From assembly GCF_020523625.1 (NCBI RefSeq), contig NZ_JAJAQH010000006.1, positions 1,240,001-1,304,000 of the forward strand: a DNA stretch of 64,000 nucleotides. Direction: 5' to 3'. The first letter of the stretch is position 1, and every line of letters starts with the position of its first letter. This stretch comes from Methylovorus menthalis. GTDB lineage: Bacteria; Pseudomonadota; Gammaproteobacteria; Burkholderiales; Methylophilaceae. The notes under the pieces are model-generated. The model searched no databases and had not been told where the DNA came from. It worked only from the letters and a program-made list of their open reading frames with translations. The position numbers were made by a program, and so were the translations under genes. This document shows, piece after piece, positions 1 to 7,491 of the stretch.

Positions 1-65
1 GCATGAGGGGATTTTTTTCAGGAGCAGATTTGTTAAGGGCTAGATTGCTACATACTGCATCTTCA

Positions 66-602
66 ATGAAGTCACCGCGTCCGCGGTTTGTCATAGCGCA
101 ACTCGGCGCGGGCTTGTGGCTCTGCGCGGGCCTTATCGGCAGCCATCCCGCACTTGCCGCCGACGCCTTGCGGCCGGGGTTATGGGAAACCAGCATCAAG
201 CTCAAGCTGCACAATATGCCGCAGATTCCTGACGAACAGCTGCAGCAGCTGGAAATGCTGGGCATACAGCTGCCGGTGGGCAATCAGCCCATGACCGTGC
301 TGCAATGCCTGACACCCGAACAGGCCAGGCTCGAAAAGCCCATCGTACCCGCCAATGACCAGGGCTGCGTCATCCGCAATTACCGCCATGCCGGTAAACA
401 GGTGAATGGTGATGTGGTATGCTCCGGCAGCTTGCAGGGTACCGGCAAATTTACGATGCAGTTGCAGAGCGACACCGCATTCAAAGGCCAATTGACGGCG
501 CAGGGCACCAGCAATGAGCTGGGGCCTATCGACCAGACCACCGACTTTAGTGGCCGCTGGGTACAGGCTGCCTGCAATGCAGACACCCCTACCTTTCCAT
601 GA
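66..602 (+). CDS. DUF3617-type periplasmic protein
   Basis: Predicted exported protein of about 178 residues with unknown function. The start at 66 is preferred over an in-frame ATG at position 3 because it gives a normal signal peptide: basic start (MKSPRPR), hydrophobic core, and a likely cleavage site after ALA near residue 30. The mature protein opens with a PGLWE motif typical of DUF3617 proteins, and contains cysteines in the usual spacing (QCLTP, GCVIRNY, VVCSG). Family membership is from the motif pattern; the role is not known. The window begins just upstream, so its promoter and neighbours cannot be judged. Confidence 0.75.
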   Translation: MKSPRPRFVIAQLGAGLWLCAGLIGSHPALAADALRPGLWETSIKLKLHNMPQIPDEQLQQLEMLGIQLPVGNQPMTVLQCLTPEQARLEKPIVPANDQGCVIRNYRHAGKQVNGDVVCSGSLQGTGKFTMQLQSDTAFKGQLTAQGTSNELGPIDQTTDFSGRWVQAACNADTPTFP

Positions 603-683
603 TGTCGGTGCACCCTTTGCTGCCCCGGCATCTGATGACCCTAACCCGAGCTTTTAACCCGCTTATCACTGAGTCTTTATTTC

Positions 684-1397
684 ATGCATCTTGAACGTAT
701 CCTCCACGCACAGGGCTTCGGCTCCCGCAAAAACTGCCGCATCCTGGTCCGCCACCATGCGGTGACAGTCAATGGCGAGCCTTGCGATAACCCCTTTGCC
801 GATTTTGACACTGACAAGCTGGCATTCACGGTGAACGATGAGCCATGGGAGTATCGGGAAAAGGCTTACCTGATGCTGAACAAGCCTGCCAACTACGAGT
901 GCTCGCACAAGCCTCAGCATCACCCCAGCGTGTTTGCCCTGCTGCCGCACCCGCTGCTGGAACGCGGCGTGCAATGCATAGGGCGGCTGGATGAAGACAC
1001 GACCGGCCTGATTCTGATGTCGGACGATGGTCAGTTCATACACCGCATGAGCTCGCCAAAATGGAAAGTGCCCAAGATATACGAAGTTGGCGCCAAGCAC
1101 GCGGTGGATGCTGAACAGATACGCCAATTGCTGGAAGGCGTGCAACTGGTGGATGAGCCTGCTCCCATCGTAGCCCTGGCCTGCAAGCAGATCAGTGATC
1201 AGGTGCTGCATCTGACATTGGCAGAAGGCAAATACCACCAGGTGAAGCGCATGCTGGCCGCCGTGGGCAATCGGGTGGAAAGCCTGAAGCGTATTCGTAT
1301 TGGCGAGCTGGTATTGCCAGACGACCTGGCGGAAGGCGAATGGCGCTGGCTTACCGAAAGCCAGCTGGCCTTGTTGAATGGCGCAGCCCGCGCCTGA
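684..1397 (+). CDS. rsuA: 16S rRNA pseudouridine synthase, RsuA family
   Basis: Converts a uridine of small-subunit rRNA to pseudouridine (U516 in the E. coli RsuA reaction). The 237-residue protein has an N-terminal S4-like RNA-binding segment (residues 1-50; ERILHAQGFGSRKNCRILV) and the catalytic RsuA/RluB domain. The active-site block GRLDEDTTGL lies at residues 100-109, with Asp103 as the expected nucleophile, and the family block GKYHQVKRML follows near residue 196. Length fits RsuA (about 230). RluE and RluF are related alternatives; the compact size and N-terminal S4-like part favour RsuA. It stands alone on the plus strand. Confidence 0.88.
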   Translation: MHLERILHAQGFGSRKNCRILVRHHAVTVNGEPCDNPFADFDTDKLAFTVNDEPWEYREKAYLMLNKPANYECSHKPQHHPSVFALLPHPLLERGVQCIGRLDEDTTGLILMSDDGQFIHRMSSPKWKVPKIYEVGAKHAVDAEQIRQLLEGVQLVDEPAPIVALACKQISDQVLHLTLAEGKYHQVKRMLAAVGNRVESLKRIRIGELVLPDDLAEGEWRWLTESQLALLNGAARA

Positions 1398-1554
1398 TGA
1401 TCCTAAGCACGGTGGGGAAAGTAGCCGATAACATCGCTATGCCACCGCTGCAAAAACCATCGATGCCGCATCCGCCACAGCTCAGCACCAAGGCCGGATG
1501 GGCAAGATTGGGCATGGAACCGAATCTCATACCCGCAAGTCACAGGCATTACCG

Positions 1555-1560
1555 TATAAT
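1555..1560 (+). promoter_or_regulatory. Candidate -10 element upstream of the RhlE-type helicase gene
   Basis: A perfect TATAAT hexamer lies about 110 bases upstream of the helicase start within a 270-base gap that has no convincing gene. No good -35 hexamer is seen at the usual distance, so the assignment is weak. Confidence 0.3.
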
Positions 1561-1668
1561 GCGGGTTCCTGCGCTTCACCAATGACCGCAGCATCCCTCA
1601 CATCACCCCATCTCGTTGCCTGAATTGGTATGCTCACAAAGCAATAGGCAGCTGCAGGAGTTTTAACC

Positions 1669-3300
1669 TTGTCTACCGTTGTTGAAAACGCCGCTGGCTT
1701 TGCCCAGCTCGGCCTTGCCGAACCCATTTTGCGTGCTATTGTCGATGCTGGCTACACCACGCCCACCCCTATTCAGTTGCAGGCCATCCCTCAGGTATTA
1801 ACCGGGGGAGATCTGCTCGCTGGCGCACAGACCGGCACCGGCAAAACTGCGGGTTTCACTCTGCCGCTGCTGCATCTGCTGCAAGGCCGCCCCGCCAAGA
1901 ACAAAGCCGGGCAGCCGCGCTGCCTGATCCTGACACCCACGCGCGAGCTGGCCGCACAGGTGGAAGAATCCGTACAAACCTATGGCAAATACCTGCCGCT
2001 GAAATCCATGGTGATGTTCGGCGGCGTGGGCATCAACCCGCAGGTCGCCCAACTGAAAAAGCCGCTGGATATTCTGGTGGCAACCCCTGGCCGATTACTG
2101 GATCACGCCAACCAGAAAACCGTCGACTTGTCTGCCGTGGAAATCCTGGTGCTGGACGAAGCCGACCGCATGCTAGACATGGGCTTTATTCGCGACATCA
2201 AGCGCGTGCTTGCATTGTTGCCCAAACAGCGTCAGAACCTGCTCTTCTCGGCGACTTTTTCCGATGAAATCAAGGCACTGGCCGATGGCCTGCTGCATAA
2301 CCCGGGCTTTGTTGAAGTGGCGCGCCGCAACACCGCATCAGAACTGGTGGAGCAAACCGTGCATCTGGTGCGCCAGAGCCACAAGCGCGACATGGTCAGC
2401 CACCTGATCAAGCAGAACAACTGGCAGCAGGTGCTGATTTTCACCCGCACCAAGCATGGCGCCAATCGCCTGGCCGACAAACTGGTCAAGGATGGCATCC
2501 CCGCCGCCGCCATTCACGGCAACAAGAGCCAGTCCGCCCGCACCAAGGCACTGGCGCAATTCAAGGATGGCAGCCTGCCGGTGCTGGTCGCGACCGATAT
2601 TGCCGCGCGCGGACTGGATATTGACCAGCTGCCGCAAGTAGTGAACTTTGAGCTGCCCAATGTGGCGGAAGACTATGTGCATCGCATTGGCCGTACAGGG
2701 CGCGCGGGTAGTAGCGGCGCCGCTGTATCGCTGGTAGATGAAGAAGAAATCAAGCTGCTGAAAGGCATTGAACGCCTGATCAAGCGCGAAATTCCGCGCG
2801 TGGAAGTTGAAGGCTTTGTACCATCGCCGGTAGACAAATCTGCCGCGAGCGAAGAGCGTGAGCCACGCGCTCCACGTCCACGCCAGGGGCAAGGCCAGCC
2901 TCGTCAGGGCCAACCACGCCAGAATCCAGCCCGCCAAAGCCAGCCTCGTGATTCGCAAGCATCGCCCTCGCAACCCCGTCAGGCCCGGGAAAATCCTGCC
3001 CGCCCAGGCGGTCAGCCACGCCAAGGCAAACCGGCGGCTGCCAATGCGAATGGGTCACGCAATGGCGCCCAGCCGCAAGGCCAGCGCCGCCCGCAGTCTG
3101 GCAAGGCTAACGGCGCCAATGGTGCCGCGCAAGGGAACCGCAAACCACAGGATGCCGCTGCCGCAGGCAAGCCATTGTCAGAAGCAGCCCGTCATCAGGC
3201 CCTGCCACAGACGCCGATATTTGCCCCCAAGCCAGGCCCACGCCACATGCCCAAAGGGCCACGTAACGGTAGTGGCGGCGGAGGTGGTCGCGGCAGATGA
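1669..3300 (+). CDS. rhlE: DEAD-box ATP-dependent RNA helicase, RhlE-like
   Basis: ATP-dependent RNA helicase of 543 residues, probably acting in RNA turnover or ribosome assembly. The two RecA-like domains are complete: Q-motif near residues 10-40, Walker A AQTGTGKT at 53-60, PTREL near 90-94, DEAD at 163-166, SAT at 194-196 and HRIGRTGR near 340. From about residue 385 the tail is low-complexity and rich in Gln, Pro, Arg and Gly, as in RNA-binding tails of RhlE proteins. The start is TTG, chosen because GCAGGAG lies 8 bases upstream and the Q-motif begins just after it. Its stop overlaps the next gene by ATGA. Confidence 0.9.
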   Translation: MSTVVENAAGFAQLGLAEPILRAIVDAGYTTPTPIQLQAIPQVLTGGDLLAGAQTGTGKTAGFTLPLLHLLQGRPAKNKAGQPRCLILTPTRELAAQVEESVQTYGKYLPLKSMVMFGGVGINPQVAQLKKPLDILVATPGRLLDHANQKTVDLSAVEILVLDEADRMLDMGFIRDIKRVLALLPKQRQNLLFSATFSDEIKALADGLLHNPGFVEVARRNTASELVEQTVHLVRQSHKRDMVSHLIKQNNWQQVLIFTRTKHGANRLADKLVKDGIPAAAIHGNKSQSARTKALAQFKDGSLPVLVATDIAARGLDIDQLPQVVNFELPNVAEDYVHRIGRTGRAGSSGAAVSLVDEEEIKLLKGIERLIKREIPRVEVEGFVPSPVDKSAASEEREPRAPRPRQGQGQPRQGQPRQNPARQSQPRDSQASPSQPRQARENPARPGGQPRQGKPAAANANGSRNGAQPQGQRRPQSGKANGANGAAQGNRKPQDAAAAGKPLSEAARHQALPQTPIFAPKPGPRHMPKGPRNGSGGGGGRGR

Positions 3301-3755
3301 AGATATGGGTAGACGCCGACGCCTGCCCGGTCGTCATCAAGGAAATACTCTACCGCGCAGCGGAGCGTTGTCGCCTGCCCACTGTTTTTGTTGCCAACAA
3401 GCTGCTACGCCTGCCGCCCTCACCCTATCTGCAAGCCATGCAGGTACCGGGTGGGTTTGACGTGGCGGACAATGAAATTGTCGAAAAACTGGAAGCGGGC
3501 GATCTGGTCATTACGGCCGATATTCCGCTGGCCGCCGCGGTGATTGCCAAGGATGGGCATGCACTTAATCCGCGTGGGGAAATGTACGACAAGGCCAATA
3601 TCCACGAGCGGCTGAGCATGCGCAACCTGATGGAAACCCTGCGCAGCAGCGGCGTGGAACTCTCGGGACCTGCCACACTCAACCAGCAGGACAGGCAGAC
3701 TTTTGCCGCATCGCTGGATCGTTTTCTGGCGCGCCTGCCCAAAACCACCCAATAA
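3297..3755 (+). CDS. yaiI: YaiI/YqxD (DUF188) family protein
   Basis: Conserved 152-residue cytosolic protein of the DUF188/UPF0178 family; the biochemical role is not established. Family hallmarks seen here are the start [10 protein letters not shown], the central block [12 protein letters not shown] and the segment [13 protein letters not shown]. The acidic residues of the first block suggest a metal-dependent nuclease-like fold, but that is inference. The ATG overlaps the helicase stop (ATGA), so the two are probably translationally coupled. Confidence 0.88.
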   Translation: MKIWVDADACPVVIKEILYRAAERCRLPTVFVANKLLRLPPSPYLQAMQVPGGFDVADNEIVEKLEAGDLVITADIPLAAAVIAKDGHALNPRGEMYDKANIHERLSMRNLMETLRSSGVELSGPATLNQQDRQTFAASLDRFLARLPKTTQ

Positions 3756-3769
3756 CAGGAAAAAACACC

Positions 3770-4309
3770 ATGCTGCACAGACTGTTTGCGCTTGCCCTTT
3801 TCTGCCTGCTGACCGCCTGTATGGGCGTGCCGCCCGGCGCCGAACCTGTCACCAAGGTAGACGCACAGCGCTATCTGGGGAAATGGTATGAAATCGCTCG
3901 CCTTGACCATAGCTTCGAGCGTGGTCTGGAGCAGGTATCCGCCACCTACTCTCCGCGTGAGGATGGGGGTATCAAGGTGATTAATCGTGGCTATGATCCA
4001 GCAAAAGCCCAATGGCAGGAAGCCGAAGGCAAAGCCTATTTCCTGAAGCCAGCCGATGCCGACGGTCGCTACCCCGGCATGTTGAAAGTATCTTTTTTCG
4101 GGCCGTTTTACGGTGCCTATAATATTCTGGCGCTAGACCCGGAGTACCAGCATGTACTGGTCAGCGGGCCAGATACCTCTTATCTCTGGATATTGTCCCG
4201 CACCCCGCAACTCCCTCAAAAAACACTGGAGCCCCTGCTGGCAAAAGCAAAGAGCCTGGGCTTTGCCACCGACAAGCTGATCTACCCGCATCAACCTGAA
4301 AAGCCATAA
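3770..4309 (+). CDS. blc: Outer-membrane lipocalin (Blc-like lipoprotein)
   Basis: Bacterial lipocalin of 179 residues that binds lipids or other hydrophobic ligands, probably at the outer membrane. The N-terminus is a lipoprotein signal with lipobox LTAC, making Cys17 the lipidated residue. The lipocalin GxW motif is clear (YLGKWYEIARLDHSFERG, residues 36-53), followed by beta-strand blocks such as KVSFFGPFYGAYNILALD and SYLWILSRTPQ that match Blc/apolipoprotein D types. It begins 14 bases after the yaiI stop, likely the last gene of a three-gene unit ending at the terminator near 4350. Confidence 0.92.
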   Translation: MLHRLFALALFCLLTACMGVPPGAEPVTKVDAQRYLGKWYEIARLDHSFERGLEQVSATYSPREDGGIKVINRGYDPAKAQWQEAEGKAYFLKPADADGRYPGMLKVSFFGPFYGAYNILALDPEYQHVLVSGPDTSYLWILSRTPQLPQKTLEPLLAKAKSLGFATDKLIYPHQPEKP

Positions 4310-4334
4310 GCGGCGCACAGACACGCAGGTAATA

Positions 4335-4366
4335 AAAAAGCCGGAGGCCATGCTCCGGCTTTTTTT
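4335..4366. terminator. Bidirectional intrinsic terminator between convergent genes
   Basis: AGCCGGAG and CTCCGGCT form an 8-base-pair stem around GCCATG, with an A-run before and a run of seven T after. It separates the plus-strand lipocalin gene from the minus-strand EF-hand/BON gene and can serve both. Confidence 0.85.
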
Positions 4367-4384
4367 ACGCCTTGCGTTTGAAAG

Positions 4385-4894
4385 CTAGCGTTTCACGATC
4401 AGGCTGTTCTTGACCGATTTAACACCTGTAGTTTCCCTGGCCAGTCGCTCGGCCGTATTCGCCTGCGCCTGCGCATCGACAAAACCACTCAAGAGCACGA
4501 CCCCACGATGCGTTTCCACGCTGATCTGCAAGCCCTTGAAGCCCTCCTCCTTCACAATCGCCGCCTTGATACTGGCGGTAATCACGCTGTCATCGGCAAT
4601 CCGCTCCACCTCTTTGTTTTGTTCGGCAGATTTGTAATCCATGTATTCCTGCTGATCCAGCGTGCCGCTTTTGTTGATATCGGCCTTGGCAAAGTGGGTG
4701 GTATTGAACAGGGAATCTTTAGTGGCCTCTTTCACACTGAGTACACCATCCTTGTTCACATCCAGCTTTTTAAACGCCTCTATTTGCGGATTTTCCGTGA
4801 TGTCGTCGGGCCTCGCCATGGCAGGCTGGCTGACTAGCACCCCTGTCATCCAGGTCGCCGCCAGGAGACGGTTCATCAATGATAATGTGTGCAT
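4385..4894 (-). CDS. Secreted EF-hand + BON domain protein (copy 1)
   Basis: Predicted periplasmic protein of 169 residues. After a signal peptide (cleavage near residue 27, QPAMA|RP) come two EF-hand calcium-binding loops (about 45-56, DVNKDGVLSVKE; 71-83, ADINKSGTLDQQE) and a C-terminal BON domain (about 102-168) like those of OsmY, thought to bind membranes. The ATG at 4894 is used because GGGAG sits 5 bases upstream; an upstream in-frame TTG would place that site inside the gene. A close paralogue lies at 6760-7275. Calcium-dependent envelope association is inference; no member with this architecture is known to me in detail. Confidence 0.85.
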   Translation of the reverse strand: MHTLSLMNRLLAATWMTGVLVSQPAMARPDDITENPQIEAFKKLDVNKDGVLSVKEATKDSLFNTTHFAKADINKSGTLDQQEYMDYKSAEQNKEVERIADDSVITASIKAAIVKEEGFKGLQISVETHRGVVLLSGFVDAQAQANTAERLARETTGVKSVKNSLIVKR

Positions 4895-4979
4895 ATAAAC
4901 TCCCTTCAATGTCTGATGGATATGCGTTCAGTCTACAAGCGCAGCGCCAGCTCAGCCGTCGGCAATCGGCACTTTTTAG

Positions 4980-4997
4980 TGTCGGCTCCAGCCTACA
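4980..4997. promoter_or_regulatory. Imperfect palindrome upstream of the EF-hand/BON gene
   Basis: TGTCGGC-TCCA-GCCTACA is an inverted repeat with one mismatch in seven-base arms, 86 bases upstream of the minus-strand start at 4894. Its half-site TGTAGG recurs in the palindrome at 5517-5532. This may be an operator for the locus regulator; no binding data are implied. Confidence 0.35.
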
Positions 4998-5004
4998 CGC
5001 AGGC

Positions 5005-5026
5005 ATGTGCATGGATTCATGCACAT
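5005..5026. repeat. Perfect inverted repeat
   Basis: ATGTGCATG and CATGCACAT form perfect nine-base arms around GATT, in the 221-base gap between the EF-hand/BON gene (start 4894) and the small membrane protein gene (stop 5116). No T-run follows on either strand, so an operator or RNA hairpin is likelier than a terminator. Confidence 0.5.
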
Positions 5027-5066
5027 TTAATGCCAGCTAAATCAACCAGACCACTAAACCGGCACA

Positions 5067-5092
5067 ATAAAAAAGCGCCACAAGGGCGCTTT
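5067..5092 (-). terminator. Intrinsic terminator
   Basis: On the minus strand AAAGCGCC-CTTGT-GGCGCTTT is followed by further T residues. It lies 24 bases after the stop of the small membrane protein gene, which it should terminate, and thereby separates that gene from the EF-hand/BON gene downstream. Confidence 0.8.
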
Positions 5093-5115
5093 GGGGGCAA
5101 TGGCCGAAGAGTAAT

Positions 5116-5397
5116 TCAGGCCGTCACTTTTTTCACGCGCGTGAAGGCATTGCTCTCAGTCTTAGGGTTGATATTCAGAATTTCTCTATCAGGGCTGGCT
5201 TGATGCAGATAGCTGCGATCAAACTCATCCTGCCGGATCGTGTTGACATACGCCTCAGGCGTGATAGCCGACTGCTTGAGCTCAGGGACGAATAAGGACA
5301 AGCTACCCACCACCGCAAACAAGATCAGGCTGGATGCAGCGAGATTGACTAACCAGTGGTATTGACCGTGGTGTTGGATATTCTGATTTTTTTTCAT
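5116..5397 (-). CDS. Small single-span membrane protein (copy 1)
   Basis: Unrecognised protein of 93 residues. A basic, polar N-terminus (MKKNQNIQHHGQ) precedes one transmembrane helix at about residues 15-38 (LVNLAASSLILFAVVGSL), and a polar C-terminal tail follows. The ATG at 5397 follows GGGAG at good spacing. The gene at 6118-6480 has the same layout and a similar membrane segment, so the two are probably distant paralogues. Both lie beside BON-domain genes, suggesting an envelope role, but no function can be assigned. Confidence 0.65.
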   Translation of the reverse strand: MKKNQNIQHHGQYHWLVNLAASSLILFAVVGSLSLFVPELKQSAITPEAYVNTIRQDEFDRSYLHQASPDREILNINPKTESNAFTRVKKVTA

Positions 5398-5516
5398 GAT
5401 TCGTCTCCCTGCTTTTTTGGTAAAGATGGCGTGCATTGCTTAGGCTTGCTTTAACGTTTAGTGGCATTCTAGGAGTTAGTTCCCATGTTGTCCGTCCGAC
5501 CAGTTCCTGAATTTGA

Positions 5517-5532
5517 GTAGGAAAAGGCCTAC
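5517..5532. promoter_or_regulatory. Palindrome GTAGG-N6-CCTAC upstream of the small membrane protein gene
   Basis: GTAGG-AAAAGG-CCTAC is a perfect five-base inverted repeat, extended on the minus strand to TGTAGG. It lies about 120 bases upstream of the start at 5397 and resembles the element at 4980-4997. A shared operator for the stress locus is possible. Confidence 0.35.
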
Positions 5533-5558
5533 ATGCATTGCCTAGTGATAATTCATTC

Positions 5559-5900
5559 TTAGTGATAATTGCACACTAGGCCGTTATACACAGCCTTCAC
5601 ACCCGGGACAGTCACCGCAAGTCGATAGGCGCAAGCAATCTGGTCATAACTGCCCAGTACTCCTTTGAGTACGACGATGCAACGCTTGGACTCCACCTCA
5701 ATATCAAACCCCTTGAAATAAGGGTCTGCAAGCAATCGCTGCATGACTGCCTCTCGAATCTGCTCATCCTGCGTCGGTGCTACGGGTTGCGCGCGTTCAC
5801 TGGATCTCGCCAAGTTATCGGGCATACCGGCCACTGGTGACAAGGTAAAGCTTTCCGCAACGTAGTCTGACATCATGAGTTCGGCTGACAGGTCATCCAT
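5559..5900 (-). CDS. Single BON-domain protein (copy 1)
   Basis: Protein of 113 residues with no signal peptide. Residues 1-42 are acidic and polar; a BON domain occupies about 45-112 (REAVMQRLLADPYF through VPGVKAVYNGLV, with the family glycine in LKGVLGSYDQI). The start at 5900 follows AGAGAG. Because it lacks an export signal it is probably cytosolic, unlike the secreted EF-hand/BON proteins nearby. It is likely a paralogue of the smaller BON protein at 6523-6756. The role is unknown beyond the membrane-association generally proposed for BON domains. Confidence 0.75.
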   Translation of the reverse strand: MDDLSAELMMSDYVAESFTLSPVAGMPDNLARSSERAQPVAPTQDEQIREAVMQRLLADPYFKGFDIEVESKRCIVVLKGVLGSYDQIACAYRLAVTVPGVKAVYNGLVCNYH

Positions 5901-6016
5901 GATTAACTCTCTTTCTGTTTAACGCTGGAAGAACGCCGATGCACCCTCCACGGCGGCCTCCATAAATAGGGTTTGATGAAGTAAGTGCATGATAATCAAG
6001 GCAGGAAAACCCAACA

Positions 6017-6055
6017 GTCGGAAGCATGCTGATTGTGATGTCAGCAAGTTCCGAC
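6017..6055. other. Long interrupted hairpin in a gene-free gap
   Basis: GTCGGAA pairs with TTCCGAC, and nested inside TGCTGA pairs with TCAGCA, giving about 13 base pairs with a small internal loop. It sits in the 217-base gap 5901-6117, which otherwise holds nothing I can call. No T-run follows, so this may be an operator, a leader structure or a small RNA. Confidence 0.4.
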
Positions 6056-6117
6056 GTGCATATGGGATAAATTCACAAAGGCATGCGGGGCATCGAGATG
6101 ATGAAATATCAGGGGAT

Positions 6118-6480
6118 TCATGGAGCGCTGGCGCGTAAGCCATGAAAATGAAAAAGCCCGCGTACAGGCTTTGGAATGATCAATCCATGTGAGGGATTGC
6201 CCTGACAAAACAGTGGCATTGATAGCGAAAAATCAGATGAGAGAATGACCCCGGTAGCCGGAGGCAACTCCTCGGCAGGCAAATGCGGCTCGCTTTTCTC
6301 CAACGATGGCTCACGCTGGTGTCTCGCCTCCAGAGAGGGGCTATCAGCCGCGATATGGGGCTGTTTGATAAACCAACCGACCATGATAATGCTGGAAGTA
6401 AACGCAAATACGATGACACTTAGTGCCGCCATATTGATCAGCCGTTCATGCTTCCTAACCTGCTTCATGTCAAAGCGCAT
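6118..6480 (-). CDS. Small single-span membrane protein (copy 2); 3' end uncertain
   Basis: Open frame of 120 codons. The first part looks real: a basic N-terminus and a transmembrane helix at about residues 17-36 (INMAALSVIVFAFTSSIIMV), similar in layout to the protein at 5116-5397. The C-terminal part is doubtful, because a terminator hairpin at 6150-6172 falls inside the frame. A different frame stops at 6180, just before the hairpin, so a frameshift or an overextended frame is possible. No strong ribosome binding site is visible; an ATG at 6468 is an alternative start. Function unknown. Confidence 0.5.
   Translation of the reverse strand: MRFDMKQVRKHERLINMAALSVIVFAFTSSIIMVGWFIKQPHIAADSPSLEARHQREPSLEKSEPHLPAEELPPATGVILSSDFSLSMPLFCQGNPSHGLIIPKPVRGLFHFHGLRASAP
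6150..6172 (-). terminator. Intrinsic terminator overlapping the end of an open frame
   Basis: On the minus strand AAAGCC-TGTACGCG-GGCTTT is followed by TT and a T-rich stretch. It would end transcription from the 7275-6180 side. It falls within the last codons of the 6118-6480 frame, which is unusual for a terminator. Confidence 0.55.
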
Positions 6481-6522
6481 CGTAAAAAGGATCTAGTGAA
6501 AAAGGGGTTTCGGGATTGCTCA

Positions 6523-6756
6523 TCACGCATGGCGCAACTGGCAGCCATTCTGCACTGAGCGCACGCCAGATACCCCGCGCGCAATTTCCATGGCCGCAGC
6601 AATATCGCCATAAGAGGCAATCTTGCCGCTCAGGTATACCACGCCATGGCGGGTCGCCACGCCAAGAGTGATTCCCAGAAAACCCGCCTCTCGCAGCAGG
6701 CTGGTTTTAACGCGTAATGTCGTCATCATATCGTCCAGCATGCTCGAGAGGTTCAT
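6523..6756 (-). CDS. Single BON-domain protein (copy 2)
   Basis: Short protein of 77 residues consisting almost entirely of one BON domain: an N-terminal helix, then LGVATRHGVVYLSGKI and VSGVRSVQNGC. It has no signal peptide, so it is probably cytosolic. The start lies only 3 bases after the stop of the EF-hand/BON gene (6760), so the two are almost certainly co-transcribed and co-translated. Compared with the BON protein at 5559-5900 it lacks the N-terminal extension. Confidence 0.75.
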   Translation of the reverse strand: MNLSSMLDDMMTTLRVKTSLLREAGFLGITLGVATRHGVVYLSGKIASYGDIAAAMEIARGVSGVRSVQNGCQLRHA

Positions 6757-6759
6757 GAC

Positions 6760-7275
6760 CTAGCCCTTTACAATCAAACTGTTATGTACGGATTTTACAC
6801 CTTCGGTAGCGGCCGCAATTTCCTTGGCACGCTCAATCTGGGCCTTGTTCTCTACAAAACCGCTCAGCTGTACTACGCCATTGTGCGTTTCCACCGAGAT
6901 TTCCAGCCCCTTGAAGCCTTCATCCTTCAGGATATTGGCTTTGATCTTGCTGGTAATCACGCTATCGTTGATCACACGTTTGGCATTCTTTTGCTGGTTT
7001 TTTGACTTATATTCAGAGTATTCCTTCTGATCCAGTGTTCCATCGCCGTCTACATCCGCCGCCTTAAAGTGCTTTTTGGTGAAGAGCTTGTCTTTGGAGG
7101 CTTCAGCTGGGGTCAGCAGGTCATTGCTGTTGGTATCCAGATTGCGAAATTCGGTCGCCAGAGGCGTCTGGTCGATAGTATCGGCAGTGCCGAAGGCAAA
7201 TACCGAGCTGGAGCCGAGCCCGATGCTTGCAAGCAGTGCCAGGGTTGCGATATTGGTTGTACGGATTGTTTTCAT
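6760..7275 (-). CDS. Secreted EF-hand + BON domain protein (copy 2)
   Basis: Predicted periplasmic protein of 171 residues and a close paralogue of the 4385-4894 protein. Order: signal peptide (to about residue 28), EF-hand loops at about 47-58 (DTNSNDLLTPAE) and 74-85 (DVDGDGTLDQKE), and a BON domain at about 104-170. The second loop has all canonical calcium ligands. The ATG at 7275 is preferred over an upstream ATG because AAGGAG precedes it at 6-base spacing and the signal peptide starts there. It is the first gene of a unit continuing into the BON gene at 6756. Confidence 0.87.
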   Translation of the reverse strand: MKTIRTTNIATLALLASIGLGSSSVFAFGTADTIDQTPLATEFRNLDTNSNDLLTPAEASKDKLFTKKHFKAADVDGDGTLDQKEYSEYKSKNQQKNAKRVINDSVITSKIKANILKDEGFKGLEISVETHNGVVQLSGFVENKAQIERAKEIAAATEGVKSVHNSLIVKG

Positions 7276-7290
7276 GATTTCTCCTTGTTC

Positions 7291-7320
7291 TTGTCCGGCA
7301 TCGAAACGTGCCGGAGACAA
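7291..7320 (-). other. Hairpin in the leader of the EF-hand/BON gene
   Basis: CCGGCA and TGCCGG pair around TCGAAACG, and TTGT/ACAA extend the stem past a two-base bulge. It ends about 16 bases upstream of the start codon, beside the AAGGAG site, where it could influence translation or protect the message. Confidence 0.4.
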
Positions 7321-7426
7321 ATTTGCCAACAGTAGCTCTACTGGCATTGGAGGCATGCTACGGGATGCGTGACGGGTAAGCAGTCAGCGCTACTCTGTAA
7401 TTGATGTCAGATGAAGACTACAGCTG

Positions 7427-7464
7427 GAAACGCCCTGTTTGCAGGCATGCAAACAGGGCGTTTC
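7427..7464. repeat. Perfect 16-bp inverted repeat
   Basis: GAAACGCCCTGTTTGC and its exact complement are separated by AGGCAT. It lies 28 bases past the stop of the histidine kinase gene (minus strand) and 150 bases upstream of the EF-hand/BON start. It probably ends the kinase transcript, but no T-run follows on either strand, so an operator or mRNA-stabilising hairpin is also possible. Confidence 0.7.
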
Positions 7465-7491
7465 GATGTTGATCCGAGAAGGAAATATCCA

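Noticed and set aside
2338-3024. 228-codon minus-strand frame opposite rhlE
   Set aside because: Mirror of the repetitive Gln/Pro/Arg tail and core of the helicase; not gene-like.
2858-3460. 200-codon plus-strand frame overlapping rhlE and yaiI
   Set aside because: Overlaps two supported genes in another frame and is low-complexity.
5919-6143. 74-codon minus-strand frame between BON and membrane-protein genes
   Set aside because: Atypical composition, overlaps a long hairpin and another frame, no ribosome binding site.
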